Source: an uncultured Clostridia bacterium (lineage in GTDB: Bacteria > Bacillota > Clostridia > Oscillospirales > Oscillospiraceae). From it: a stretch of 64,000 nucleotides of DNA. The number at the start of each line of letters is the position of its first letter. Position 1 is the first letter of the stretch. The notes beneath the pieces are model-generated. The model was given only the letters and a program-made list of their open reading frames with translations. It was not told the origin of the DNA and did not search any database. A program made the translations under genes and the position numbers. This document shows positions 17,314 to 26,207 of this stretch, one piece after another. The DNA lies in NCBI GenBank assembly GCA_945876285.1, contig CAMCNO010000012.1, positions 1 to 64,000 of the forward strand, in the 5' to 3' direction.

Positions 17314-19517
17314 TGGGAACAAATTTGCACGCTGATAAGGCGGAGGAACAGAAAACCGCCGAAGTCAGCACAGCATCCGTCAGCACAAATATTACGGGTC
17401 GCACCTCCCAGCCCATCCGCACCGGCGCAGACGCTTTTTCCGCCGGAACGGACTCGTTTTTCGGCTGGAGTGCCTTTGGCACCCCCCCTCCCCTTTCCTG
17501 CTCCACACCCATAGGCACGGAGCAGGGTGGTCTGCTGAGCTGGTTCAAGGGGATGTTCAGTAAGACCGGGGACACAGAGGATTCCCCTTCGGAGCAGGAC
17601 ACGGACACATCTGATATGGATGCCCAGCTTACCCAGAGCAAGGACCCCCAGAAGGAGCTGAGCGATGTGGCGGAGGCCCTGCGCAGCTCTAAGAAGTGGG
17701 GCTGGAGCGGGAACACCGAAACATTTGAGCGGGTTTCCAACGCCATTGACGCCTCCATCGGTCAGCTCTCCGCCCCACTCAGCGGCGACCTGACCCAGGA
17801 TCAGGAGACCCTAAACGACATCATCGCCTCCTTTGACGATCTCGTCACCGCCTGCGACGACTACCTCAGCCGCAGCCCCAGAACAGACCGGGGCAAGCAC
17901 CGCCAGGCCATCGTCCGCCAGGTGCGGGAGCTGGCGGTGAAGGACCGGGGCAGCTTTGTCCGATACATGATGACCCCCGACGAGGGGGAGCACTTCACCA
18001 GCGCCATGGATGTGCTGACAAGATCCCGCCAGCGCACCCTTCAGCTGGTGGACAAAAACGAGGAGGAGCTGCAGCATGTGGGCGGCGCCGTCAGCTATAT
18101 CGCAAAGATCGACAAGGGCATGCTAACCGACCAGGACGCCTCCGGCTTTTTCAAGGAGGATGAGGTCTATACCTACAAGCCCAGTGCCGGGAGCACCGAA
18201 AAAAGGCTGGATGTGCTGCAGATCGTGGGGAGAAGGATGGCGCTGACCAACGCACAGTATGCGGAGATCGAGACCGCCATTAAGGGGCCGGGTCTTTATC
18301 AAGCCCCCAATTACCTGAAGGATCGGACGATCCATGACGCCTGCGATCTGGTCGCTAAGCTCTTACAGGCCAACGGTAACGTAGGATCGAATCTTACTCA
18401 TCGCATGAAGGAGGGCGAGAGCCTGAACCTGTCCAAGCGCAACGTGGCGACCAGCCGGTTGGCAGAGCTGCTGGGTCTGGGAGACCTGGTGGCAAAATCC
18501 GAAACGGCAACGCTGGCGGACGCGGACGGAACGAGCCGTTCCGGCAATCTGATGCAGACAGCCCGGGGTCAGGAAGTGAAGAGCTTTGTTGTGGATCAGT
18601 TCATCGATCAGTACACCGGGGAGATGGCGCATGCGGACGATATCTCTTTCTTCCGGCCGTTCGAGGGCAATATGGATGACAAGGTCACGCCGGAATTTGT
18701 GCAGTCTCTGATGTCGCTTCAGGTGCTGGACAATCTGGCCGCCCAGGTAGACCGCCACTCTGCGAATTATTTTGCCGAGATCAAGGACGGAAAGCTGGGC
18801 AGGGTCCAGGGAATTGACAATGACTTCTCCTTTACGTCCAATACGCTGAGCTGGGAGAAAGGGGGAGCGGAAGGCCGGATCGGCAACTACGGCAAAAATA
18901 TCCTCGATCAAAACGGCGATCTGGCGGTCCCATATATGGATAAAACCCTGGCCGACCGCATCACCGCCCTGGACGAGTCTGTCCTCCGGGACGTGATGGC
19001 GGATGTTCTGGAGCCCTGGGCCATTGATGCCCTGTGCATTCGTTTTACCAAGATCAAAACGGCCATTCAAAAGGATCAGGAGAAAAACTCCGGGCGCTAT
19101 CTGGAGCGGGACGAGGACTGGGGCAGGCAGGAAGTGTTTGACACCCTTCGCAGCCACGTCACAGAGGACGACCGGGGTCAAAAGGCCTCAGGCAACTATG
19201 TGGCCAATTTCCTGCACGGCGCCCAAATGAACGATATGATCTCCAAGGGTACGCCGGACTTAATGCTTGCAGTTGACTCGGAATTTCGTCATCGGATCGC
19301 CAGGCAGATCCTCCAGGAGGCTCAGGACCTGGGCGATGCGGAAAAGGCAAAGGAGTATCTGGCAGCCCGTGGCGCCAAGCCGGAGACGCTCGCCTATCTG
19401 GAGGCCACGGGACAGCTGCTGGACGGTCCCGACCTGCTCAAACGCTTGCCCCCCGAACAGTTGGAGGGCCCCCTTGTGAGATTCTACTTCAATCAGTGGA
19501 ACGCTGCGCATAAATAA
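17313..19517 (+). CDS. Putative CIS cargo: kinase-like C-terminal domain, eroded DUF4157 leader
   Basis: DNLAAQVDRHSANYFAEIKDGKLGRVQGIDNDFSF; SKRNVATSRLAELLGLGDLVAKSETATL; residual ADAFSAGTDSFF of the leader; linker QGGLLSWFKGMFSK. Confidence 0.65.
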   Translation: MGTNLHADKAEEQKTAEVSTASVSTNITGRTSQPIRTGADAFSAGTDSFFGWSAFGTPPPLSCSTPIGTEQGGLLSWFKGMFSKTGDTEDSPSEQDTDTSDMDAQLTQSKDPQKELSDVAEALRSSKKWGWSGNTETFERVSNAIDASIGQLSAPLSGDLTQDQETLNDIIASFDDLVTACDDYLSRSPRTDRGKHRQAIVRQVRELAVKDRGSFVRYMMTPDEGEHFTSAMDVLTRSRQRTLQLVDKNEEELQHVGGAVSYIAKIDKGMLTDQDASGFFKEDEVYTYKPSAGSTEKRLDVLQIVGRRMALTNAQYAEIETAIKGPGLYQAPNYLKDRTIHDACDLVAKLLQANGNVGSNLTHRMKEGESLNLSKRNVATSRLAELLGLGDLVAKSETATLADADGTSRSGNLMQTARGQEVKSFVVDQFIDQYTGEMAHADDISFFRPFEGNMDDKVTPEFVQSLMSLQVLDNLAAQVDRHSANYFAEIKDGKLGRVQGIDNDFSFTSNTLSWEKGGAEGRIGNYGKNILDQNGDLAVPYMDKTLADRITALDESVLRDVMADVLEPWAIDALCIRFTKIKTAIQKDQEKNSGRYLERDEDWGRQEVFDTLRSHVTEDDRGQKASGNYVANFLHGAQMNDMISKGTPDLMLAVDSEFRHRIARQILQEAQDLGDAEKAKEYLAARGAKPETLAYLEATGQLLDGPDLLKRLPPEQLEGPLVRFYFNQWNAAHK

Positions 19518-19564
19518 TGGATCGCATCCGCACAAGCTTCGACGAAACAACAGGAGGAATGCAC

Positions 19565-21928
19565 ATGGGCAAGAATCTGCATTTTGACAAAGCAGCGGAA
19601 AAAGAAGCCACCGACATCGGCGCCAGATTCATGCACAGCTCCGCTGTGGTGGGCGATATGAGCCGTGCCTATGGCCGTGACCTGTCCTCCGTCCGCATCC
19701 ACACCGACGAGAGCGCCGCCCGGGGCGCGGCGGAGCGGGGCGTGGACGCCTTCTCCACCGGAAAGGACGTCTTTTTCGCCCGGGGCGCCTTCGACCAGGG
19801 CGACCCCGCCAGCCGGGGGCTGCTGGCTCACGAGCTGAGCCACTCCATGCAGCAGGGCGTGGGCGGCGGCGCGCCCGCCCTGACCCAGTCCGCCCCCATG
19901 GGGGCGGAGCAGGGCGGTCTGCGGGAATGGTTCAAGGGGCTGTTCGGCAAGTCCGGGAACGCGGAGGACTCCGCCCCGGAGCAGGAGCCCGCCGCTCCCG
20001 CGCAGGAGGTTGCGGAAACGGACGCCCAGCCGGAGCTTGCCCAGAATAATCACCCACAGAAGGAGCTGGACGACGCGGCGGAAGTGCTGCGCAGCTCCAA
20101 GAAGTGGGGCTGGAGCCAGAACACCGACAAATTTGAGCGGGTCTCCTCTGCCATTGACGCCTCCATCGGACAGCTCTCCACCCCCCTCAGCGGTAATATG
20201 GATCAGGATCAGGAACCTCTGAACAGCATCATCGCTGCCTTTACCGAGCTGATCCAGGCCTGCGACGACTACCTGAGCCGCAGCCCCAGAACAGGCCGGG
20301 GCAAGCACCGCCAGGCCATTGTCCTCCAGGTGCGGGAGCTGGCGGTGAAGGACCGGGGCGGCTTTGTCCGCTATAAAATGACGCCCGACGAGGGTGAGCA
20401 TTTCACCAGCGCCATGGATGTGCTGACCCGCTCCCGTCAGCGCACCCTTCAGCTGGTGGACAAGAACGAGGAAGATCTTGAACATGTGGGCGGCGCCGCC
20501 AGTTATATCGCGAAGATCGAACCGGGTATGCTGACCGATGCCGATGCCTCCGGCTTCTTTAAGGCAGATGAGGTCTATACAAAGCACAATGACAGCGACC
20601 ATAAAAGCAAATACCTCGCCGCGCTGGAGAGCGCAAGGCAGAAAATGACAATGTCGGAGGAGCAGTACAACGCGCTTCAGGCTGTCATTCTGGAAAAAGG
20701 CACCCTCCTTGGCGCAAAGAATGACCTTCCAGGCTACTTCAGCGACCCAACCCTTCATGATGCGGTAACGATGATCGTGAGCCTCGTTTCATCGGAGCAA
20801 GCAGTGGAAGGCAATCTCCGGAATCCTTTGCAGGAAGGCGAGAGCCTCAACCTGTCCAAGCGCAATGTGGCCACCAGCCGGCTTGCGGAGCTGCTGGGGT
20901 TGGGGGATCTGATCGCCAAGTCCGAAACGGCAGTGCTGAAGGACAATGACGGCACCGAAAGAAGCGGCAATCTGATGCAGAAGGCAAGGGGCCAGGAGGT
21001 AACCAGCTTTGTGGTCGATCAGTTTCGTGACCAATATGCGGCTGAACGGGTAAAGTACGGTTATTCCGGCGCTGTGAAAATGACCGGCAATCTGGATGAT
21101 AAGGTCACACCGGAGTTTCTGAAATCTCTGATGTCGCTGCAGGTTCTGGATAACCTGGCCGCCCAGGAGGATCGCCATTCCGCAAACTATTTTGCCGAGA
21201 TCAAGGACGGAAAGCTGGGCAAGGTACAGGGAATCGACAACGACTTCTCCTTTACAAGCAATACATTGGATGCTGACCGGATCGGCACCCACGGAAAAAA
21301 TATCTTGGATCAGGAGGGGAATCTGACGATCCCCTATATGGATAAAGACCTTGCCGACCGCATCACTGCGCTGGACGAATCTGTCCTCCGGGATGTGATG
21401 GCGGACATTCTGGAGCCCTGGGCCATTGACGCGCTGTGCATCCGTTTTTCCAAGATCAAAACGGCTATCCAAAAGGATCAGGAGAACAACCCCAACTCGG
21501 GGCGCTATCTGGCCCATGACGAAGACTGGGCCAGCCAGGAGGTATTTGACACGCTGCGAAATGGTGCTGAAGGTATGAACGCAACCAACTATGTGTCCAA
21601 CCTGCTGCTGCCTGCCGATATGTCCCAGTTCGGTGCTCCAGGCTCTCAGGATTTCCGGGGACAGCTGGAAAACGACCTTTTGATGAGACTTGCTACAGAG
21701 GTTCTCACGGAGACCCAGAGCATGAGCAATGCGGAAGAGGTAAAGGCCCACCTGAGACCTTATGGCGTACAGGAGAATGTACTCTCCTATCTGGAAGCCA
21801 CCGGACAGCTGTTTGACGGCCCCGCGCTTTTGAAGCGCCTGCCGAATACGGAACTGTACAGCCGTATCGCTGAATTTTACCACGCTAAGTGGAAAAACGC
21901 GCTATCCCCGAAGAAGAAGAAAAAATAA
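19565..21928 (+). CDS. Putative CIS cargo: DUF4157 leader plus kinase-like domain
   Basis: DUF4157 leader with HELSH (RGLLAHELSHSMQQGVGG); DNLAAQEDRHSANYFAEIKDGKLGKVQGIDNDFSF; linker QGGLREWFKGLFGK; RBS caggaggaatgcac. Confidence 0.72.
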   Translation: MGKNLHFDKAAEKEATDIGARFMHSSAVVGDMSRAYGRDLSSVRIHTDESAARGAAERGVDAFSTGKDVFFARGAFDQGDPASRGLLAHELSHSMQQGVGGGAPALTQSAPMGAEQGGLREWFKGLFGKSGNAEDSAPEQEPAAPAQEVAETDAQPELAQNNHPQKELDDAAEVLRSSKKWGWSQNTDKFERVSSAIDASIGQLSTPLSGNMDQDQEPLNSIIAAFTELIQACDDYLSRSPRTGRGKHRQAIVLQVRELAVKDRGGFVRYKMTPDEGEHFTSAMDVLTRSRQRTLQLVDKNEEDLEHVGGAASYIAKIEPGMLTDADASGFFKADEVYTKHNDSDHKSKYLAALESARQKMTMSEEQYNALQAVILEKGTLLGAKNDLPGYFSDPTLHDAVTMIVSLVSSEQAVEGNLRNPLQEGESLNLSKRNVATSRLAELLGLGDLIAKSETAVLKDNDGTERSGNLMQKARGQEVTSFVVDQFRDQYAAERVKYGYSGAVKMTGNLDDKVTPEFLKSLMSLQVLDNLAAQEDRHSANYFAEIKDGKLGKVQGIDNDFSFTSNTLDADRIGTHGKNILDQEGNLTIPYMDKDLADRITALDESVLRDVMADILEPWAIDALCIRFSKIKTAIQKDQENNPNSGRYLAHDEDWASQEVFDTLRNGAEGMNATNYVSNLLLPADMSQFGAPGSQDFRGQLENDLLMRLATEVLTETQSMSNAEEVKAHLRPYGVQENVLSYLEATGQLFDGPALLKRLPNTELYSRIAEFYHAKWKNALSPKKKKK

Positions 21929-22045
21929 GCTGCTCTGTAGAACAGGCGCCACCGGTTTTCAGGATCCCGCAGGTTGGTCGACCCCGTGTTTCTGAGATGG
22001 CACACACCGATGCAGGCTCCGGCAGCCAGACAGGAGGAATGTCAT

Positions 22046-24391
22046 ATGGGAAATACACTGCATGTAGACGAAGCAGCGGAAAAAGAATCCACCGACATCG
22101 GCGCGAAATTCATGCACAGCAGCGATGTGGTGGGCGACATGAGCCGGGCCTATGGCCGGGACCTGTCCTCCGTCCGCATCCACACCGACGAAAGCGCCGC
22201 CCGGGGTGCGGCAGAGCGGGGCGTGGACGCCTTCTCCACCGGAAAGGATGTATTTTTTGCCCGGGGCGCCTTTGACCGCAGCGACCCCGCCAGCCGGGGA
22301 CTGCTGGCTCACGAGCTGAGTCACTCCATGCAGCAGGGCGTGGGCGGCGGCGGGCCCGCCCTGACCCAGTCCGCCCCCATGGGCGTGGCCCAGGGTGGTC
22401 TGCGGGAATGGTTCAAGGGGCTGTTCGGCAAGTCCGGGGACGCAGAGGAACCCGCCCCGGAGCAGGAAGCATCTGAAACGGACGCCCAGCCGGCGCTTGC
22501 CCAGAATAATGACCCACAGAAGGAGCTGGACGACGCGGCGGAAGTGCTGCGCACCTCCAAGAAGTGGGGATTGTTCGGGAACTCCGACAAATTTGAGAAT
22601 GTCTCCACTGCCATTAATGTGTCTGTCGGAAAGCTCAACACCACTCTCAGCGGCGACCTGGCGCAGGATCAGGATATTCTTGGGGAAATCACCGCTTCCT
22701 TCCGGGAGCTGATCAATGCCTGCGACGATTATATCACCAGCCATGATCCCTCTACGGACCGGGGCAAGCACCGCCAGGCCATCGTCCGCCAGGTGCGGGA
22801 ACTGGCCGCGAAGGATCTGGCAGGCTTTTCCCTCTATATGTCATCTCCTGACGAGGGGGAACACTTCACAAACGCCATAGATATTCTGAAGCGGTCCCGT
22901 CAGCGCACCCTTCAGCTTGTGGACAAAAAAGAGGATGAGCTGCAGCATGTGGGCGGCGCCGCCAGCTATATCGCAAAAATCGAACCGGGCATGCTGACCG
23001 ATGAAAATGCCTCGGGCTTTTTCAAGGAAGATGAGACCTTTACCAATTTCGCCAGCGCTGAAGATATGCGCCTGTCCGCTCTGGAAAGCGTGCGGCGCAA
23101 AAAGGGCCTGACGGATCAGCAGTTTGAGGAGATGAAAGAAATCGCCCTGTCAGACGGCAAGTTTGAAGAAAGGCTTCCGGATTTCTACAAAAACCGGAGC
23201 CTTTTTGAAGGGGTAGCCTTGTACAAGCGTCTTATTTCCGCTCAAAACACGGTCGACGCCAACCTTCCGAATCCGCTGCGCGAGGGCGAAACCCTCAACC
23301 TGTCCAAGCGAAATGTGGCCACCAGCCGGCTGGCGGAACTGCTGGGGCTGGGTGACCTTGTAGCCAAATCCGAGACGGCGACTTTGGTGGATGCGGACGG
23401 AAAAAGCCGCTCTGGCAACCTGATGCAGGCGGCCCAGGGGCAGGAAGTCACCTCCTTTATCCTGGAGCAGTATCAGGCACAATACAGCGAAAAAATGGAG
23501 AGTGCGGAGAATGTATCCACCGCTGAGCTGACTACCGGCATTGAAGACAAAGTCACGCCGGAATTTTTAAAATCCCTGATGTCCCTTCAGGTGCTGGACA
23601 ATCTGGCCGCTCAGGCGGATCGCCACTCGGGAAACTATTTTGCTCAGGTCAAGGACGGAAAGCTGGGTAAGGTGCAGGCTATCGACAACGACTTTTCCTT
23701 TTCCAACATAACGCTGGACTGGGAACCGGGAACATCTGTTGGCTATCTGGGCAGCCATGGCTTTAATATTCTGGATCAAAACGGTGATCTGCGGGTTCCC
23801 TATATGGACCGCACTCTGGCCGACCGGATCACCGCGCTGGACGAAAATGTCCTCCGGGATGTGATGGCGGACATTCTGGAGCCCTGGGCCATTGACGCAC
23901 TGTGCATCCGCTTCAACCAGATCAAAACCGCCATTCAAAAAGAGCAGGCGGAGAAACCCGACTCCGGGCGCTTTCTGGAGCGGGACGAGGACTGGGCCAG
24001 CGAAGAGGTGTTCAACACCCTGCGCGATGATCATGCCATGGTCAAGAAGAGGAAAAGATCAACCAATTATGTGGCCAATGTGTTGGCCGTCGCCGATTTT
24101 ACAAGATGCGATCAAGCTTCGTATGGCCTCTCCACATCGCTATATTTGGACTATTGGAATGACTTTGCTAAGAATTTTCTTTTAGAACTCCAGCAGTTGG
24201 GCAACGCGGAGCAGATAAAAGACCGTCTGCGGGAATACTTGGTAAAGGAAGATGTTATCTCGTATCTGGAATGCACCGGGCAGCTGTTTGACGGTCCCGC
24301 TCTGCTCAATCGCATCCCTAAAGAATTCCTGGCTACCCCTATTCAGAACAAGGCTCAAAGCTTGCGCAGGAAAAAGTTCAATATAGGGTAA
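22046..24391 (+). CDS. Putative CIS cargo: DUF4157 leader plus kinase-like domain
   Basis: Same leader; DNLAAQADRHSGNYFAQVKDGKLGKVQAIDNDFSF; linker QGGLREWFKGLFGK; RBS aggaggaatgtcat. Confidence 0.72.
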   Translation: MGNTLHVDEAAEKESTDIGAKFMHSSDVVGDMSRAYGRDLSSVRIHTDESAARGAAERGVDAFSTGKDVFFARGAFDRSDPASRGLLAHELSHSMQQGVGGGGPALTQSAPMGVAQGGLREWFKGLFGKSGDAEEPAPEQEASETDAQPALAQNNDPQKELDDAAEVLRTSKKWGLFGNSDKFENVSTAINVSVGKLNTTLSGDLAQDQDILGEITASFRELINACDDYITSHDPSTDRGKHRQAIVRQVRELAAKDLAGFSLYMSSPDEGEHFTNAIDILKRSRQRTLQLVDKKEDELQHVGGAASYIAKIEPGMLTDENASGFFKEDETFTNFASAEDMRLSALESVRRKKGLTDQQFEEMKEIALSDGKFEERLPDFYKNRSLFEGVALYKRLISAQNTVDANLPNPLREGETLNLSKRNVATSRLAELLGLGDLVAKSETATLVDADGKSRSGNLMQAAQGQEVTSFILEQYQAQYSEKMESAENVSTAELTTGIEDKVTPEFLKSLMSLQVLDNLAAQADRHSGNYFAQVKDGKLGKVQAIDNDFSFSNITLDWEPGTSVGYLGSHGFNILDQNGDLRVPYMDRTLADRITALDENVLRDVMADILEPWAIDALCIRFNQIKTAIQKEQAEKPDSGRFLERDEDWASEEVFNTLRDDHAMVKKRKRSTNYVANVLAVADFTRCDQASYGLSTSLYLDYWNDFAKNFLLELQQLGNAEQIKDRLREYLVKEDVISYLECTGQLFDGPALLNRIPKEFLATPIQNKAQSLRRKKFNIG

Positions 24392-24463
24392 CGAGAAGCG
24401 CGACCGCGCTGCGCTTCATATCGCGGTCTGCGGCTTTCGGATAAAATTGCAGGCGAAGGAGAC

Positions 24464-25777
24464 ATGAATATGGGAAAGAAGCTACATTTTGACAAGGCAG
24501 CGGAAAAAGAAGCCACCGACATCGGCGCCAGATTCATGCACAGCTCCGATGTGGTGGGCGACATGAGCCGGGCCTATGGCCGGGACCTGTCCTCTGTCCG
24601 CATCCACACCGACGAAAGCGCCGCCCGGGGCGCAGCGGAGCGGGGCGTGGACGCCTTCTCCACCGGAAAGGACGTGTTTTTCGCCCGGGGCGCCTTTGAC
24701 CGGAGCGACCCCGCCAGCCGGGGGTTGCTGGCCCACGAGCTGAGCCACTCCATGCAGCAGGGCGTGGGCGGCGAAGGAGGCGCCATGGCCCAGTCCGCCC
24801 CCATGGGCACGGCCCAGGGCGGCCTGCTGGACTGGTTCCGCAGCAAGTTTGGGAGAAAGAAGAAGCCGGAGCCCGAGCCGGAACTGCATATCTCCGAGCC
24901 GCTCGCGGTCGAGCGCAACACCTCGGTGGAATCCAACCAGTACATGCAGGCCATGCAGGAGGCCAACACGCGCTCGCGCAACGCCTATAATATTTCAAAA
25001 ACCGCGCTGCCGCAGATGCGGCAGGGCGCGCGCGGCGGCGCCGAAACCATCACCGCGCTGCACAATGTGATGCATTCCCCCAGTGCGAACAACGCAGCGA
25101 AGTTAAGCCCGATCCAAGCCTCCAACAACAACTTTCTGCATGCCGGTAAGGGCGAGGATCCGGTCGCCAAAGGTCTGGTCAGTCTCGGCCTGCGCAGCGA
25201 CGGCGCGGAAAAGAGGGCGCTCGACGCCGCGCGCGGCGGACTGTTCACCAACCTGAAGACCGATATCGCCGATTACGCCGACGCGCTCGGAGAGAACGCC
25301 GACCTCGGCAGCATTCTGAGCGGTGCGCAGCAGTATAAGTACGGCATAAAGCCCTACTCGATGAGCGACGAGCTGCAGCAGGTGGCCAGCGGTATGCTGA
25401 ATATGTTCGGGCAGTACACCGGCACGGAGGAAGCGGCCGCCTATTTCCGCGACGCCGCGGGTACAATGCAGGAGGCAGATGTCTTCCAGAAAGGCGGCAA
25501 GGATGTATACGAAGCGCTGGTCGAGGATGTGCTGCTGCGCTACGGCGCGGTGCCCAGCGTAGTCGCCGCCCGGCAGGCACAAAACGCGCAGGAAGGCAAA
25601 GCCGCCAACCCCCAAAAAACCATGGTGATGACCAAGGCTGCGCAGGCACTCATGCACGTGCCCAAGATGGCGACCCTTTCGCCGAAGGAGTTCGCGCAGA
25701 TGCCGCCGCAGATGCAGGCGCTCTACGCGCAGTATCAGTCGATCGTCGAGCAGATCAAGGCGACGATCGGCGGTTAA
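24464..25777 (+). CDS. Putative CIS cargo: DUF4157 leader plus unrelated C-terminal domain
   Basis: Near-identical leader (HELSHSMQQG) and linker QGGLLDWFRSKFGRKKK, then a C-terminus unlike the kinase-like paralogues. Confidence 0.75.
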   Translation: MNMGKKLHFDKAAEKEATDIGARFMHSSDVVGDMSRAYGRDLSSVRIHTDESAARGAAERGVDAFSTGKDVFFARGAFDRSDPASRGLLAHELSHSMQQGVGGEGGAMAQSAPMGTAQGGLLDWFRSKFGRKKKPEPEPELHISEPLAVERNTSVESNQYMQAMQEANTRSRNAYNISKTALPQMRQGARGGAETITALHNVMHSPSANNAAKLSPIQASNNNFLHAGKGEDPVAKGLVSLGLRSDGAEKRALDAARGGLFTNLKTDIADYADALGENADLGSILSGAQQYKYGIKPYSMSDELQQVASGMLNMFGQYTGTEEAAAYFRDAAGTMQEADVFQKGGKDVYEALVEDVLLRYGAVPSVVAARQAQNAQEGKAANPQKTMVMTKAAQALMHVPKMATLSPKEFAQMPPQMQALYAQYQSIVEQIKATIGG

Positions 25778-25880
25778 GAACGCGCGCGGGAATTCTCAGT
25801 TATTCAATATCCGAGATGAAAGTGCGCAACAAAAATAATCGAACTTTCTTTATATACAAAACCTTTGCGAGTGCAAGGGT

Positions 25881-25938
25881 CAGTCTGTCAAGAAACCCGG
25901 CTGAGCATCAAGCGGCAGCCGGGTTTCTCGACAGACTG
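25881..25938. terminator. Long perfect-arm hairpin between convergent operons
   Basis: cagtctgtcaagaaacccggctg ... cagccgggtttctcgacagactg. Confidence 0.7.
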
Positions 25939-25940
25939 AG

Positions 25941-25973
25941 GTAGGAGCACCACAAAGGTGCTCCTACCTTTTA
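25941..25973. terminator. Second terminator-like hairpin adjacent to the first
   Basis: gtaggagcaccacaaaggtgctcctaccttttat. Confidence 0.75.
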
Positions 25974-26195
25974 TTCGTACGTTCGGATGGCCGCCTTGCG
26001 GTCAAACACAGACGGGGCGGTGTTGATGCCGCCGAAGGTCTTGTCCGCGCCGTCGTCAAAGGCGTTTTTCGCCTTGTTCAGCGGGATGAACCGGGGGCGT
26101 TCCAGTTCCTCCTCCGTCTCCTCGTCAGGAGGCGGCACGTTCCGCTTCTGCCGTTTCAGCCGCTTCTGCTGTTCCAGCCGTTCCAATGACCGCAT
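25971..26195 (-). CDS. Small charged protein downstream of the AAA+ ATPase
   Basis: MRSLERLEQQKRLKRQKRNVPPPDEETEEELERPRF...; RBS-like aggagaatt; spacing consistent with the operon. Confidence 0.6.
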   Translation of the reverse strand: MRSLERLEQQKRLKRQKRNVPPPDEETEEELERPRFIPLNKAKNAFDDGADKTFGGINTAPSVFDRKAAIRTYE

Positions 26196-26207
26196 AGTAA
26201 TTCTCCT

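Noticed and set aside
19820-24770. HELSH motifs as proof of active zinc proteases
   Set aside because: HExxH is a hallmark of the DUF4157 leader itself, and one paralogue lacks it; protease activity cannot be claimed from sequence alone
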